From: Desulfobotulus pelophilus
GTDB lineage: Bacteria; Desulfobacterota; Desulfobacteria; Desulfobacterales; ASO4-4
Length of the DNA stretch: 64,000 bases
Assembly (NCBI RefSeq): GCF_026155325.1
Contig: NZ_JAPFPW010000016.1
Coordinates: 1-64,000 of the forward strand
Direction: 5' to 3'
Below are positions 54,925 through 64,000 of the stretch, one piece after another; the stretch's first letter is position 1; each line of letters begins with the position of its first letter. Under the pieces are notes generated by a model that was not told where the DNA came from, made no database searches, and worked only from the letters and a program-made list of their open reading frames with translations. Position numbers and translations under genes: made by a program.

Positions 54925-56082
54925 ATGAAAGCAATTCTGGCCCTGGAAGACGGCCGCATTTTTCCCTGCACAAGCTTTACCGGAGCAGGAGAAGCAGGCG
55001 GCGAAGTGGTGTTCAACACCAGCATGACCGGCTATCAGGAAGTTCTCACCGATCCTTCTTACAGGGGGCAGATGGTCACCATGACCTGTCCCCTCATGGG
55101 CAACTACGGCGTCAACCCGGAAGATGTGGAATCCGACCGCATTCAGGTGGCGGCCTTCATTGTCAGGGAATATCAGGATTTTTACAGTAACCACAGGGCC
55201 ACATCATCCCTTGCGGCCTATCTGAAATCCCAGGATGTGATGGGCATTGAAGGTCTGGACACCCGTGCCCTTACCCGACACCTCCGGGAAAAAGGTGCCA
55301 TGCGTGCCGTCATTTCCACCCTGGAAACGGATACGGTAAAACTTGTGGAAAAGGCAAAAGCCCTGCCATCCATGACTGGCCGGGATCTGGCAAGGGAGGT
55401 TTCCACAGAAATACCCTACTTCTGGCGGGACGGACGGCGCATTTCCCTGGGGCCTTCGGCAGAACTCAATGAAAACATATGGAAGAAAAACAAAAACCAT
55501 ACGGTGGCAGCCTTTGACTTCGGAATAAAATACAATATTCTCCGTTCTCTGGAAACGGCAGGCTTTGAGGTGCTGGTTCTTCCCGCCACCACATCCGCCT
55601 CCACGGTCAAGGCCCTGAATCCAGACGGTATTTTCCTTTCCAACGGCCCCGGAGACCCCGAACCCGTAAGCTATGCCGTACAAACCATCGGCGAGCTGAT
55701 CGGCTTTAAGCCCATCTTTGGTATCTGCCTTGGTAATCAGCTATTAGGCCTTGCCATGGGTGCCAAAACCTTCAAACTGCCCTTCGGGCACAGGGGCGGC
55801 AATCAGGCCGTACGCAACGAGGTCACAAAACGCGTGGAAATCACCAGCCAGAATCATGGTTTTGCCGTAGACATCAGCACACTGGACTCCGCCCTTGTCA
55901 CCGTTACCCACGTGAATCTCAATGATGGCACACTGGAAGGCTTCCGGCACAACACCCTTCCCATATTCACGGTGCAGTACCATCCGGAAGCCTCCCCCGG
56001 CCCCCATGACGCCCATTATCTGTTTAATGATTTTTCTGAAATGGTGGCGGAGCAAAAGAATAAAAAAACAAAAGGGGTCTGA
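54925..56082 (+). CDS. carA: Carbamoyl-phosphate synthase small (glutaminase) subunit
   Basis: 385 residues from ATG 54925 behind AAGGGGG; 18 upstream in-frame codons have no homology. N-terminal CarA domain ([39 protein letters not shown]) and class I glutaminase with catalytic Cys in [14 protein letters not shown] and His-Glu in [13 protein letters not shown]. It supplies ammonia to CarB for arginine and pyrimidine synthesis. carB follows within 30 bases. Confidence 0.96.
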   Translation: MKAILALEDGRIFPCTSFTGAGEAGGEVVFNTSMTGYQEVLTDPSYRGQMVTMTCPLMGNYGVNPEDVESDRIQVAAFIVREYQDFYSNHRATSSLAAYLKSQDVMGIEGLDTRALTRHLREKGAMRAVISTLETDTVKLVEKAKALPSMTGRDLAREVSTEIPYFWRDGRRISLGPSAELNENIWKKNKNHTVAAFDFGIKYNILRSLETAGFEVLVLPATTSASTVKALNPDGIFLSNGPGDPEPVSYAVQTIGELIGFKPIFGICLGNQLLGLAMGAKTFKLPFGHRGGNQAVRNEVTKRVEITSQNHGFAVDISTLDSALVTVTHVNLNDGTLEGFRHNTLPIFTVQYHPEASPGPHDAHYLFNDFSEMVAEQKNKKTKGV

Positions 56083-56111
56083 CCCCTTTTTTGTACGGAG
56101 AAGACACTTCC

Positions 56112-59100
56112 ATGCCAAAACGGACGGATATCCATAAAATCATGATTATCGGCGCAGGCCCCATCATCATCAGCCAGGCCTGCGAATTTGACTACTCCGG
56201 TACCCAGGCCTGCAAAGCCCTGCGGGAAGAGGGCTATGAGGTGGTGCTGGTCAACTCGAACCCCGCCACCATCATGACGGACCCGGAAACCGCAGACCGC
56301 ACCTACATTGAGCCCGTAACCCCGGAAACCGTGGCCCGCATCATTGAAAGGGAAAGGCCGGACGCCATCCTGCCCACCCTGGGGGGCCAGACCGGACTCA
56401 ATACAGCCCTGAGCCTTGCCCGCATGGGCGTTCTCGAAACGTACAGGGTAGAGATGATTGGTGCCTCCATAGACGCCATTGAAAAGGCCGAAGACAGGGA
56501 ACGCTTCCGGGATGCCATGAACAAAATCGGCCTTCGCATTCCAAAGAGCGGCTTTGCCCATAACATGGATGAGGTCCGAAGCATCGGAAAAGAAATCGGC
56601 TTTCCCATCATTATAAGACCGAGCTTCACCCTGGGCGGTACGGGCGGCGGCGTTGCCTACCACATGGAGGAACTGGAGCGGATGGCAAGGGCAGGGCTGG
56701 ATGCCAGCCACATCACCCAGGTCATGCTGGAAGAATCCGTTCTCGGATGGAAGGAATATGAGCTGGAAGTGGTGCGGGACAGGGCCGACAATGTAGTCAT
56801 TATATGCTCCATAGAAAATATTGATCCCATGGGGATTCATACGGGGGATTCCATCACCGTTGCCCCGGCCCAGACCCTTTCCGACCGGGAATATCAGGTG
56901 ATGAGGGATGCGGCCATTGCCATCATCCGTGAAATCGGCGTGGATACGGGCGGCTCCAATGTTCAGTTTGCCGTAAACCCTGAAAACGGGGAAATGATCA
57001 TCGTAGAGATGAACCCCAGGGTTTCCCGCAGCTCGGCCCTGGCATCCAAGGCCACGGGCTACCCCATTGCCAAAATCGCCGCCAAGCTGGCCGTGGGCTA
57101 TACCCTGGATGAGCTGAAAAACGATATCACCGGTGAAACACTGGCCGCCTTTGAGCCAAGCCTTGATTATTGTGTTGTGAAAATTCCTCGCTGGACCTTT
57201 GAAAAATTTCCGGAAAGCCCGGATGTGCTCACAACGGCCATGAAAAGCGTTGGAGAAACCATGGCCATAGGCCGTACCTTCAGAGAAGCCCTGCAGAAAG
57301 CCCTGAGAAGCCTTGAGATTGGCCGCTTCGGCCTTGGTGCCGACGGTCGGGATATCGAGGATCTCGAAGGAAGAAAACCCGGTCAGGCGGAGATTTATCA
57401 CAAACTTGCCACCCCCAACTCCCGCCGTCTTTTCTATATCCGGGAAGCTTTCCGCCAGAAAATGAGCGTGGAAGCCATCCATGAGCTGACCTCCATAGAC
57501 CCATGGTTTCTCCACCAGATCCGTGTGCTTGTTTCCTTTGAGGATACCATCCGCAGGGCCGGAGAAAAAATGGACAAAGACCTTCTTCTGCAGGCCAAGC
57601 AGATGGGTTTTTCCGATGTGCAGATCGCATGGCTTACGGGAAGTACTGAAAAAAAGATCTCGGAAAAACGCAAAGAACTTGGCCTTGCTCCGGTCTTCAA
57701 GCTTGTGGACACCTGTGCTGCGGAGTTCCGGGCAGCCACACCCTATTACTATTCCACCTGGGAAGAAGAATGCGAGGCCAGGGTATCGGACAAAAAAAAG
57801 GTGATGATTCTGGGCGGCGGACCCAACCGCATCGGGCAGGGCATTGAGTTCGACTACTGCTGTGTGCATGCGGCCTTTGCCCTGCGGGAGATGGGTGTTG
57901 AATCCATAATGGTGAACTCCAACCCGGAAACCGTTTCCACGGATTATGATACCTCGGATAAACTCTACTTCGAGCCCCTGACCAGAGAAGATGTGCTGCA
58001 CATCATTGAAAAGGAAAAGCCCGACGGAGTTATCGTGCAGTTCGGCGGGCAGACCCCCCTCAACCTCTCCGAAGCCCTCCATGCCGAAGGCGTTCCCATT
58101 CTGGGAACCCAGCCCGAAAGCATAGACATGGCCGAAGACAGGGAGCTTTTTCAGGCCATGCTGCATAAACTGGGCCTGCGCCAGCCCGCCAACGGGACGG
58201 CCAGCTCCGTGGAAGCAGCCCTGAAGGTGGCACAGAAGATAGGCTATCCCGTGGTGGTACGGCCTTCCTATGTACTGGGGGGAAGGGCCATGAAGATAGT
58301 CTATGACGATGATTCCCTGCTTTCCTTTACCCGGCTTGCCATGGAAGCCTCACCGGGTCATCCTGTGCTGATAGATAAATTTGTTTCCGATGCCGTGGAG
58401 CTGGATGTGGATGCCATCAGCGACGGAGAAACCACCATCATCGGTGGCATCATGGAGCATATCGAGGAAGCAGGTGTCCACTCCGGAGACTCCGCTTGCG
58501 TGCTGCCGCCCTACAGTATCGGCGAAAAGATGCTGGAAGAGGTGAGTGCCGCAACCAAGGCCATGGCAAAGGAGCTGAAGGTGGTGGGGCTTATGAACGT
58601 TCAGTACGCCATACAGGGCCAAGAACTCTTCGTGCTGGAGGTAAACCCCAGAGCTTCCCGCACCATTCCCTTTGTGAGTAAGGCCACGGGTGTTCCTCTG
58701 GCAAAACTTGCCACGAGGGTTATGATGGGTGAAAAACTTTCCGGTATGGGGCTGACGGAAAAACTTACTCTAGGGCATTACTCCGTCAAGGAAGTTGTGC
58801 TGCCCTTTGACCGCTTCCCCGAATCCGATACCCTGCTGGGGCCTGAAATGAAATCAACGGGCGAAGTTATGGGCATTGATATGGATCTGGGTATGGCCTT
58901 TGCTAAGGCCATGCACGGTGTGGGTCAGAAAATCCCCTTATCCGGCTGTGTTTTCATCAGTGTTAAAGATGCTGACAAAGCAGCAGCCCTGAGGCTTGCC
59001 AAGGAATTTGCCGCCTTAGGCTTTTCCATTGCCGCAACCAGAGGCACATCCACCTGGTTTAAGGAAAATGGCGTTGAAAACCGCATGATCAAAAAGGTTT

Positions 59101-59339
59101 CCATCGGCAGACCCCATGTGGTGGATGCCATCAAAAACGGAGAAATTCAGCTCATTGTGAACACAGCCAGCAACGATACCCGTATTCAGGAAGACGGATA
59201 CCGCATCCGAAGGGCAGCCCTGCAGTACCGTGTTCCCTATACCACCACCATGGCAGGGGCAAGGTCCATTCGCCATGCTGTATCCGTTCTACAGCAGGGT
59301 GCTCCGGATGTACGCAGCCTGCAGGAGTACCATTCCTGA
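56112..59339 (+). CDS. carB: Carbamoyl-phosphate synthase large subunit
   Basis: 1075 residues, full length. Two ATP-grasp halves ([20 protein letters not shown] at the start; [20 protein letters not shown] near 560), the oligomerisation region between, and a C-terminal MGS-like allosteric domain ([17 protein letters not shown]). It makes carbamoyl phosphate from bicarbonate, ammonia and 2 ATP. It follows carA; the frame could start at 56091 but ATG 56112 gives the family start [10 protein letters not shown]. Confidence 0.97.
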   Translation: MPKRTDIHKIMIIGAGPIIISQACEFDYSGTQACKALREEGYEVVLVNSNPATIMTDPETADRTYIEPVTPETVARIIERERPDAILPTLGGQTGLNTALSLARMGVLETYRVEMIGASIDAIEKAEDRERFRDAMNKIGLRIPKSGFAHNMDEVRSIGKEIGFPIIIRPSFTLGGTGGGVAYHMEELERMARAGLDASHITQVMLEESVLGWKEYELEVVRDRADNVVIICSIENIDPMGIHTGDSITVAPAQTLSDREYQVMRDAAIAIIREIGVDTGGSNVQFAVNPENGEMIIVEMNPRVSRSSALASKATGYPIAKIAAKLAVGYTLDELKNDITGETLAAFEPSLDYCVVKIPRWTFEKFPESPDVLTTAMKSVGETMAIGRTFREALQKALRSLEIGRFGLGADGRDIEDLEGRKPGQAEIYHKLATPNSRRLFYIREAFRQKMSVEAIHELTSIDPWFLHQIRVLVSFEDTIRRAGEKMDKDLLLQAKQMGFSDVQIAWLTGSTEKKISEKRKELGLAPVFKLVDTCAAEFRAATPYYYSTWEEECEARVSDKKKVMILGGGPNRIGQGIEFDYCCVHAAFALREMGVESIMVNSNPETVSTDYDTSDKLYFEPLTREDVLHIIEKEKPDGVIVQFGGQTPLNLSEALHAEGVPILGTQPESIDMAEDRELFQAMLHKLGLRQPANGTASSVEAALKVAQKIGYPVVVRPSYVLGGRAMKIVYDDDSLLSFTRLAMEASPGHPVLIDKFVSDAVELDVDAISDGETTIIGGIMEHIEEAGVHSGDSACVLPPYSIGEKMLEEVSAATKAMAKELKVVGLMNVQYAIQGQELFVLEVNPRASRTIPFVSKATGVPLAKLATRVMMGEKLSGMGLTEKLTLGHYSVKEVVLPFDRFPESDTLLGPEMKSTGEVMGIDMDLGMAFAKAMHGVGQKIPLSGCVFISVKDADKAAALRLAKEFAALGFSIAATRGTSTWFKENGVENRMIKKVSIGRPHVVDAIKNGEIQLIVNTASNDTRIQEDGYRIRRAALQYRVPYTTTMAGARSIRHAVSVLQQGAPDVRSLQEYHS

Positions 59340-59387
59340 TACCCCTCTCCCCCAGAAACAATGACCGGGCTAAGGGCATAATATCGT

Positions 59388-59411
59388 AGGGGCAGGCCCC
59401 TGTGCCTGCCC
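59388..59411. repeat. REP-like hairpin 1
   Basis: GGGCAGGC (59390-59397) pairs with GCCTGCCC (59404-59411), loop CCCTGT, preceded by GTAG. The GTAGGGGCAGG...CCTGCCC form is a common REP type. A related inverted copy is at about 63145-63170. Confidence 0.7.
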
Positions 59412-59413
59412 TT

Positions 59414-59473
59414 CACCCTCTCCCCCTGGGTGGTGGCTGAGGCTCTCGAAGCCAGAGGGCCGGGGTGAGGGTA
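59414..59473. repeat. REP-like hairpin 2
   Basis: CCCTCTCCCCCTGG...CCGGGGTGAGGG forms an imperfect outer stem, and GGCT-CTCGA-AGCC an inner one. It abuts the previous hairpin and forms a composite element between carB and purF. The CCCTCACCCC motif recurs at 63136. Confidence 0.65.
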
Positions 59474-59527
59474 TAGTTTCAGAAAAATTCAAACAAGAAA
59501 TACGGCCACAATATAAGGAAATACACC

Positions 59528-60934
59528 ATGACCAGCCAGCGCCCCAGAGAAGCCTGCGGAATCTTCGGTGTCCATCAGCATCCCGATGCCGCCCAGCTCT
59601 GTTATTTCGGACTCTACGCCCTACAGCACAGGGGCCAGGAAAGCGGCGGTATTGCCGTCAGCCGTGACAAAACCATCCTCTGCCACAAGGGCATGGGGCT
59701 GGTTCCGGATATCTTTCAAAAACAGGATATCCAGACTCTGGGGGGCGGCACGGGCATCGGCCATGTGCGCTATTCCACCACAGGCGGCTCCAACATCCTT
59801 AATGCCCAGCCCTTTGTGGTACAGCACAAGGGCAGACACTACGCCCTTGCCCACAACGGTAACCTCGTCAATGCCCATATTCTCAAACGGGAACTGGAGG
59901 ATGAAGGCTCCATCTTCCAGACCACCATGGATTCGGAAATCGCCATCCATCTTTTCATCAAGAACCTGAAAAACGCCACTTTGGAAGAAGCACTGTCCCG
60001 CACGGCTCTGCGCCTCGAAGGGGCCTATTCCTTTGTGGCCTCCACCAGCCACGGGGAGCTCATCGGCATGAAAGACCCCAACGGCTTCAGGCCCTTATGC
60101 CTCGGAAAACTCAACGGCCGCTATGTGCTGGCCTCGGAAACCTGCGCTCTGGATCTGGTGCAGGCGGAGTTCATCCGGGAGCTGGACCCCGGCGAGATTG
60201 TCATCATCCATGAAGACGGCATCCGCTCCTTTAATCCCCATCCGGCACCCAAAAGGCATTTCTGCATTTTCGAATACATTTATTTCGCCCGGCCGGATTC
60301 CACCATCTTTGAAAAAAATGTGTATGAAACCCGCAAGGCCCACGGCAGGGCTTTGGCACTTGAGGCACCGGTAAAGGCGGATCTTGTCATGCCCTTTCCC
60401 GACTCCGGCATGTATGCCGCCATCGGCTACGCCGAAGCCTCGGGCATTCCCTTTGAAATGGGTATGATCCGCAACCACTACGTGGGCCGTACCTTTATCC
60501 AGCCCACCCAGGAGATGCGGGATTTCAGCGTTCGGGTGAAGCTCAACCCCGTAAAGGAAGTGCTCCGGGGAAAGGACATCATTATTATTGAAGATTCCAT
60601 CATTCGGGGCACCACGGCCAAAACCCGAGTAAAGGCACTGCGGGAGCTTGGTGTCAACAAGGTACACATGCGCATCAGTTGCCCGCCACACCGCTTTCCC
60701 TGCGTCTATGGCATTGATTTTTCCAGCAAGGGCGAGCTGATAGCAGCCAGCAAAACAGTGGAAGAGTTAAGGGATTATCTGGGGCTGGATTCCCTGCATT
60801 ACCTTTCCATTGAGGGCCTTGTAAAGGCCACGGGGATTGAAAAGAAGGGGGATGGGTTTTGCATGGCCTGCTTTGACGGGAAATATCCTGTGAACTTTGA
60901 TGCCAGCCTTACCAAGGGGTGTCTGGAGGGGTAG
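59528..60934 (+). CDS. purF: Amidophosphoribosyltransferase
   Basis: 468 residues. Short propeptide MTSQRPREA precedes the N-terminal nucleophile Cys10 (CGIFGVHQHP) of the class II glutaminase; ALQHRGQESGG and HNGNLVN complete that domain. The C-terminal phosphoribosyltransferase has the PRPP loop IIIIEDSIIRGTTAKTRVKA. It catalyses the first committed step of purine synthesis. The propeptide and C-terminal cysteines fit the Fe-S B. subtilis-type enzyme. Separated from carB by REP hairpins, so it may have its own promoter. Confidence 0.97.
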   Translation: MTSQRPREACGIFGVHQHPDAAQLCYFGLYALQHRGQESGGIAVSRDKTILCHKGMGLVPDIFQKQDIQTLGGGTGIGHVRYSTTGGSNILNAQPFVVQHKGRHYALAHNGNLVNAHILKRELEDEGSIFQTTMDSEIAIHLFIKNLKNATLEEALSRTALRLEGAYSFVASTSHGELIGMKDPNGFRPLCLGKLNGRYVLASETCALDLVQAEFIRELDPGEIVIIHEDGIRSFNPHPAPKRHFCIFEYIYFARPDSTIFEKNVYETRKAHGRALALEAPVKADLVMPFPDSGMYAAIGYAEASGIPFEMGMIRNHYVGRTFIQPTQEMRDFSVRVKLNPVKEVLRGKDIIIIEDSIIRGTTAKTRVKALRELGVNKVHMRISCPPHRFPCVYGIDFSSKGELIAASKTVEELRDYLGLDSLHYLSIEGLVKATGIEKKGDGFCMACFDGKYPVNFDASLTKGCLEG

Positions 60935-61013
60935 GGGGAGTATATGAAAATCTGTGTTTCTCAAGCCCTCAACACATGGTGCTTTCCAAAAATTACTGAG
61001 AATATCTAACAGC

Positions 61014-61193
61014 TTATCTGTTTAAAAGCATTCTCACGGCCCTGCCTATGATGATCAGTACGACAACAGCAACAACAAGCTTGATCAACTGGCTGGCAGT
61101 CCAGAATAAGGTCTGAAAAATAACCATTCCCAAAGGAACAAGGATTACCAAAGCTATTAAAACAAGGCATCCCAGAGAAAAATCCTTAAACAT
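61014..61193 (-). CDS. Small membrane protein
   Basis: 59 residues from ATG 61193, which has AAGGAG at the right distance. Almost entirely two hydrophobic helices (SLGCLVLIALVILVPLGMVI and LIKLVVAVVVLIIIGRAV) with a short basic tail (RMLLNR). It looks like a helical hairpin inner-membrane protein; no family recognised. Convergent with purF. Confidence 0.65.
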   Translation of the reverse strand: MFKDFSLGCLVLIALVILVPLGMVIFQTLFWTASQLIKLVVAVVVLIIIGRAVRMLLNR

Positions 61194-61588
61194 GCGGTCT
61201 CCTTCATTCAGCCATAGCTTGTTGGTCCGTTTGATGTCAGGCAATAAGGTTTTTTACGGTCATAGAGAAACCCTTTACGGATGCCCACTGACAGGTACAA
61301 AATCTGATCATAGAATTTTCCTTACCTGAAGCAGGTTCATACCATCGACACGGCCAAACAGGGATGTCGAAACTTCTGGATTCTATCGACACATAACCAT
61401 AGCACACGACAGGCTTCGTTCACACTGCCAGGCAACCTTGGGGGCTGCGGATTCAGGATTGGGTCTGTGCATAAAAAGGCTGATACCTGCCAAAAACCGA
61501 AAATCCCAGAATCCCCTTTTTTAAAATTAAGGCCCGAATCATCTGACAATTACAATTGACAGGAGATCTTCTTGTAGTCGCATTACAA
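61194..61588. other. Gene-free region containing dispersed repeat copy B
   Basis: About 395 bases with no convincing coding frame. It holds repeat copy B at 61264-61340; the rest shows no clear structure to me. Confidence 0.5.
61264..61340. repeat. Dispersed repeat, copy B
   Basis: Starts AGAGAAACCCTTTACGGATG and continues through GGTACAAAATCTGATC and AATTTTCCTTACCTGAAGC. It aligns without large gaps to copy C at 63201-63275 (roughly three quarters of positions identical by eye). Confidence 0.65.
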
Positions 61589-62101
61589 TTATGTCAACCG
61601 CATCTGGAGGCTGAAAATGATCTGTATCCTTTGGCCTTCAAGCCATAGGGAAGCGTCCATAAAAAGATAGACCAAAGCCAGTTTTATGATTTCTTCGGGG
61701 ATATTTTTTTCTGCAAGGGCCTGTTTTAATTCTTCAGGTATGCTTTTTTCCAAAGTGATGAGATAGTGGTCGATGGCTTCGGTGACGGTCTCGGTCATGT
61801 CCCCTGTATGCTGATTGTTTTCAAGAAGGGTTTCGGCAAGCTCTTTGATCTTTTTTTCAATCAGAAAAAAACGGCCTGCTCATGGAGTTCTTTGGATATC
61901 CGGCCCGTAAATTCCGCAGAGTATTCACCGGAAGTGGTCTTGAAATGAGACCCGTTTGCATGGGTAAACTTTTTTCCAGCACCGTGGCTGTGCTTTCCGG
62001 GGTTCCGGAAAAAAAGCAGTCCTTTGTACTGTTTCGATGCCAGTCTCAAGGCATGCCACCATAAGAAATACGGAAACAAGGAAAGGAAGACAGGTTCTCA
62101 T
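61589..62101 (-). pseudogene. Lipoprotein gene with two compensating frameshifts at T7 runs
   Basis: ATG 62101 starts MRTCLPFLVSVFLMVAC, a lipoprotein signal with VAC lipobox. The frame breaks at an A7/T7 run (62009-62015), continues in the +1 frame (KTTSGEYSAEFTGRISKELH) and returns at a second T7 run (61865-61871) to the original frame (LIEKKIKELAETLLENNQ...). With one T removed at the first run and one added at the second, an uninterrupted lipoprotein of about 170 residues ending FSLQMRLT is obtained. Function unknown. It may be a pseudogene, a slippage-controlled gene or a pair of sequencing errors. Confidence 0.6.
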
Positions 62102-62206
62102 ATAATGCCCTCTGTTTTGAATGGTTTTTCCTCTTCAAACCTGGGCACATTATAAACCATCCATGCGACAGTTCAGGTCGCATAAAAACAAAGGAGCAAA
62201 AAAAAT

Positions 62207-62397
62207 TTCAGGCCGGATTCCTATTCCAGAGAATTATGATGCTTTAGCCTTGACTTCCGCTTCCCCATTGTCAAACTTATGGACTGGAAGATCCTTGGGA
62301 TACACTGGAAGCCAGCGACAATGACTTCTCTCTGATGGTCATGGCCCAGATCAAAGCCAAAAGCAGTAAATCAAAGGATATTAGAGAAAAAAAATGA
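62207..62397 (+). pseudogene. Fragment of an Rpn/COG5464-type nuclease
   Basis: The first part reads CFSLDFRFPIVKLMDWK; after a one-base loss near 62284 another frame continues LEDPWDTLEASDNDF and SLMVMAQIKAKSSKSKD, then stops. The pattern ...DFRFPVVxLLDW-(E)DxLEASDNPFAxVVxAHLKAK is typical of Rpn-family recombination-promoting nucleases. Both ends of the protein are missing and an in-frame TGA is also present. Its TGA overlaps the antitoxin ATG. Confidence 0.6.
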
Positions 62398-62621
62398 GAG
62401 TGACAACCAAAGGACAGGTTACGATACCCATTCATATACGGGAAAAATTAGGGATAACTCCAGATACAAAGATTGATTTTGGAGAAGAGGGAAGCCGGAT
62501 CTTTTTGGCAAAACGAAATGGAACAGACCGTGCAACCAACAGGTTTAAAAAACTTCGTGGTGTGGCAACTGTCAAAATGACCACAGATGAAAGAATGGCA
62601 CTCACAAGAGATGATTTATGA
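62394..62621 (+). CDS. AbrB/SpoVT-type (VapB) antitoxin
   Basis: 75 residues. AbrB swapped-hairpin DNA-binding start MRVTTKGQVTIPIHIREKLG, then a C-terminal helix for toxin binding (ATVKMTTDERMALTRDDL). Stop overlaps the toxin start as ATGA. The antitoxin frame is intact although its toxin is not. Confidence 0.88.
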   Translation: MRVTTKGQVTIPIHIREKLGITPDTKIDFGEEGSRIFLAKRNGTDRATNRFKKLRGVATVKMTTDERMALTRDDL

Positions 62622-63026
62622 AAGGTCTTCTTGTTGATTCCAAATAGAATCCTGGATATTTTTCTCGCTGATCCTGTTTGGGCTGAATGGTCAGAGGCCT
62701 CTCTTTTTGAAAATGCCCAACAGACTCCTTTATACATTAACCCCATCATATATTCTGAAATTTCCATTGGATTCAATAAGATTAAGGAATTGGAAGTTGC
62801 TGTTTCAAAAAGCGGATTTAAAATGTTAGAAATTCCAAAGAAAGCCCTTTTCCTTGCTGGTAAAGCTTTTCTCAAATATCGAAAGCAGAAAGGTACAAAG
62901 AAGTCTCCATTGCCGGATTTTTTTATCGGGGCACAAGCCGCTGTACTAGATCTTGCGTTAATCACACGAGATAAAAACAGGTACCCAACCTACTTCCCAA
63001 AGATTAAAATCATTTCTCCTGAATAA
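62618..63026 (+). pseudogene. PIN-domain (VapC) toxin, frameshifted at codon 9
   Basis: From ATG 62618 the reading is MKGLLVDSK then a TAG. Removing one A from the AAA at 62642-62644 gives MKGLLVDSNRILDIFL and an intact PIN protein to 63026 (YINPIIYSEIS, LPDFFIGAQAAVL, ITRDKNRYPTYFP). A restart at TTG 62631 would lose the first catalytic aspartate (D7 in LLVDSN). So the toxin is probably inactive; a sequencing error is the alternative. Confidence 0.75.
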
Positions 63027-63135
63027 GCAAGCCCATCGAACCGGTTTAAAAAGATATTTTCAGATCCCAGGTGATCCCATGATGAAATCGGGTTGATTCT
63101 TCGATAATGTTGCCATCTATGCACCCAGGCATTAG

Positions 63136-63173
63136 ACCCTCACCCCAGGGCAGGCTTAAAGACCTGCCCCTAC
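63136..63173. repeat. REP-like element (inverted relative to 59.39 kb)
   Basis: CCCTCACCCCAGGGCAGG...CCTGCCCCTACG combines the CCCTCACCCC and GGGCAGG...CCTGCCCCTAC motifs of the hairpins at 59388-59473, in opposite orientation. Stem GGGCAGG/CCTGCCC around CTTAAAGA. Confidence 0.65.
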
Positions 63174-63200
63174 GAATGCTTTTTACTTCCCCTGTTTTGT

Positions 63201-63275
63201 AGAGGCACCCTTTACGGGTGTCCACCGGCAAGTACAGAATCTCGTCTTCCAATTTTCCTGAACTGAAGCGATCCG
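63201..63275. repeat. Dispersed repeat, copy C
   Basis: AGAGGCACCCTTTACGGGTG, then GGCAAGTACAGAATCTCGTC and CAATTTTCCTGAACTGAAGC; homologous to copy B at 61264-61340. It overlaps the 3' end of the broken Fic gene, replacing its normal C-terminus. Confidence 0.65.
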
Positions 63276-64000
63276 CCATGAACATGAAGCAGCTCGTGAT
63301 GCCAGCCAGGGTGTGTGTTGCTGTCCTGGGACATCCGTCGCATGAGCTTCGTATGGATGAATACTTTCTCCTTGCCACAGGCCTCTTCTCCCAGAACACC
63401 GATCTCCACGGGTTTCTTCAGATAAACCGATGCTGTCTGCCGCCTGGCGATATCCCGTTCCACCAGCGAGCTGATCCGGCAACAGAGCTGTTCGAAAAGC
63501 AGCTACAGCCATTCGTGGCTGTAGATCTTTGGCAGCTTTTCATTAACATGGAGCCTCGTTTGCTCCATCAATGACCGCACAACGGCAATTTTCAGGCAAG
63601 TCCAGCGGGCTACCTGCTCAACCCCTTTGAGCATGAAAAGAATCCATTCTTCCCACCCTGCCTTCTGCGTCACCTGATTCAGGATATGGTAATATGCGGA
63701 TTTAATCTGCACAATATAACGGCTCAGATAGGGTATCGGCAGGGTCAGCAGGCCCTGCCGATCAGATAAAGAACATTGAGGATATGCCCGGTGCGGCCAT
63801 TGCCATCGTAAAAAGGATGAATGGCCTCGAACGGGTAGTGACGGATGGCCTCAAGAGGGCTGCCGCCCGAGGTCCGGATATCCCTGCATGGGCATGTATT
63901 TTGAAAAAATGGGAAGCCCTTGGTTCTGGACAGCCCTTCGTGTAAAGGCTATCTTTCATGGGTTCTTTGGAAGCCGTTCACCATTTCGGAAAAGGAAGCT
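63212..64000 (-). pseudogene. Fic-domain protein gene, broken (continues beyond window)
   Basis: The minus strand encodes [20 protein letters not shown], the Fic active-site motif HPFxxGNGR, followed after a one-base loss near 63752 by YLSRYIVQIKSAYYHILNQV, WEEWILFMLKGVEQ, LPKIYSHEWL, then an in-frame TAG (63503-63505) and LLFEQLCCRISSLVERDIAR and RRQTASVYLKKPVEIGVLG, the winged-helix C-terminus of stand-alone Fic AMP-transferases. The sequence upstream of the motif is also scrambled. The final Arg of HPFxxGNGRxxR is His. At least two lesions make it a pseudogene. Confidence 0.75.

Noticed and set aside
55906-55925. parS-like CCCACGTGAATC
   Set aside because: Core CACGTG only; arms do not match the consensus.
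56016-58166. Minus-strand open frame of 716 codons opposite carB
   Set aside because: Antisense shadow of carB with no domain character.

Overview
This is a bacterial chromosome segment with dense coding and moderately high GC. It most resembles a Gram-negative anaerobe of the Desulfobacterota (Desulfobacterales-like). The reasons are the RNase G / TIGR03960-type radical SAM pair, the acyl-CoA dehydrogenase-EtfBA operon, the split archaeal-type glutamate synthase, the DUF389 protein, and the YkgJ-like start at the left edge. The genus is an inference. No rRNA, tRNA, CRISPR array or intact insertion sequence was seen.

Left part (0-16 kb): two parS-like centromere sites (241-256, 277-292) lie inside the 3' end of a 533-codon gene. 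Further in, on the minus strand, is the cluster that usually sits near the replication origin: rpmH, rnpA, yidD, yidC, jag, mnmE. Next to rpmH is an RNase G gene and its radical SAM partner, not dnaA. A Do-type periplasmic protease, prmA and a patatin-like lipase complete this part.

Middle (16-36 kb): a BCCT transporter is divergent from a NaChBac-type voltage-gated sodium channel. A solitary radical SAM protein is divergent from pabA and a fused pabB-pabC (folate branch). Then come a pentapeptide-repeat membrane protein, yhbY, a CoA-transferase, a CBS-domain protein and a minus-strand operon pyrR-moaB-hypothetical-DUF389. A zinc-ribbon/HAMP membrane protein is paired with a PhnD-like binding protein, followed by rmuC and mltA. 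An almost perfect intrinsic terminator crosses the signal-peptide start of mltA.

Lipid/redox block (36-45 kb): acd-etfB-etfA is divergent from a 2,4-dienoyl-CoA reductase-type flavoenzyme. The acyl-CoA dehydrogenase lacks the canonical catalytic glutamate and the ETF looks like the electron-bifurcating type. A ~225-bp imperfect palindrome follows, then an acyl-ACP thioesterase, a tautomerase, an FAD oxidoreductase and a Phd/PIN toxin-antitoxin pair with a palindromic operator.

Nitrogen and nucleotide block (45-61 kb): glnE, a cupin, a three-gene glutamate synthase behind a good sigma-54 promoter, carA-carB and purF. These link ammonium/glutamine handling to pyrimidine and purine synthesis.

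Right end (61-64 kb): a decaying region. It holds a lipoprotein gene with two compensating frameshifts at T7 runs, a fragment of an Rpn-type nuclease, an AbrB/PIN pair whose toxin is frameshifted at codon 9, and a broken Fic gene. Two copies of a dispersed repeat and REP-like hairpins are interspersed.
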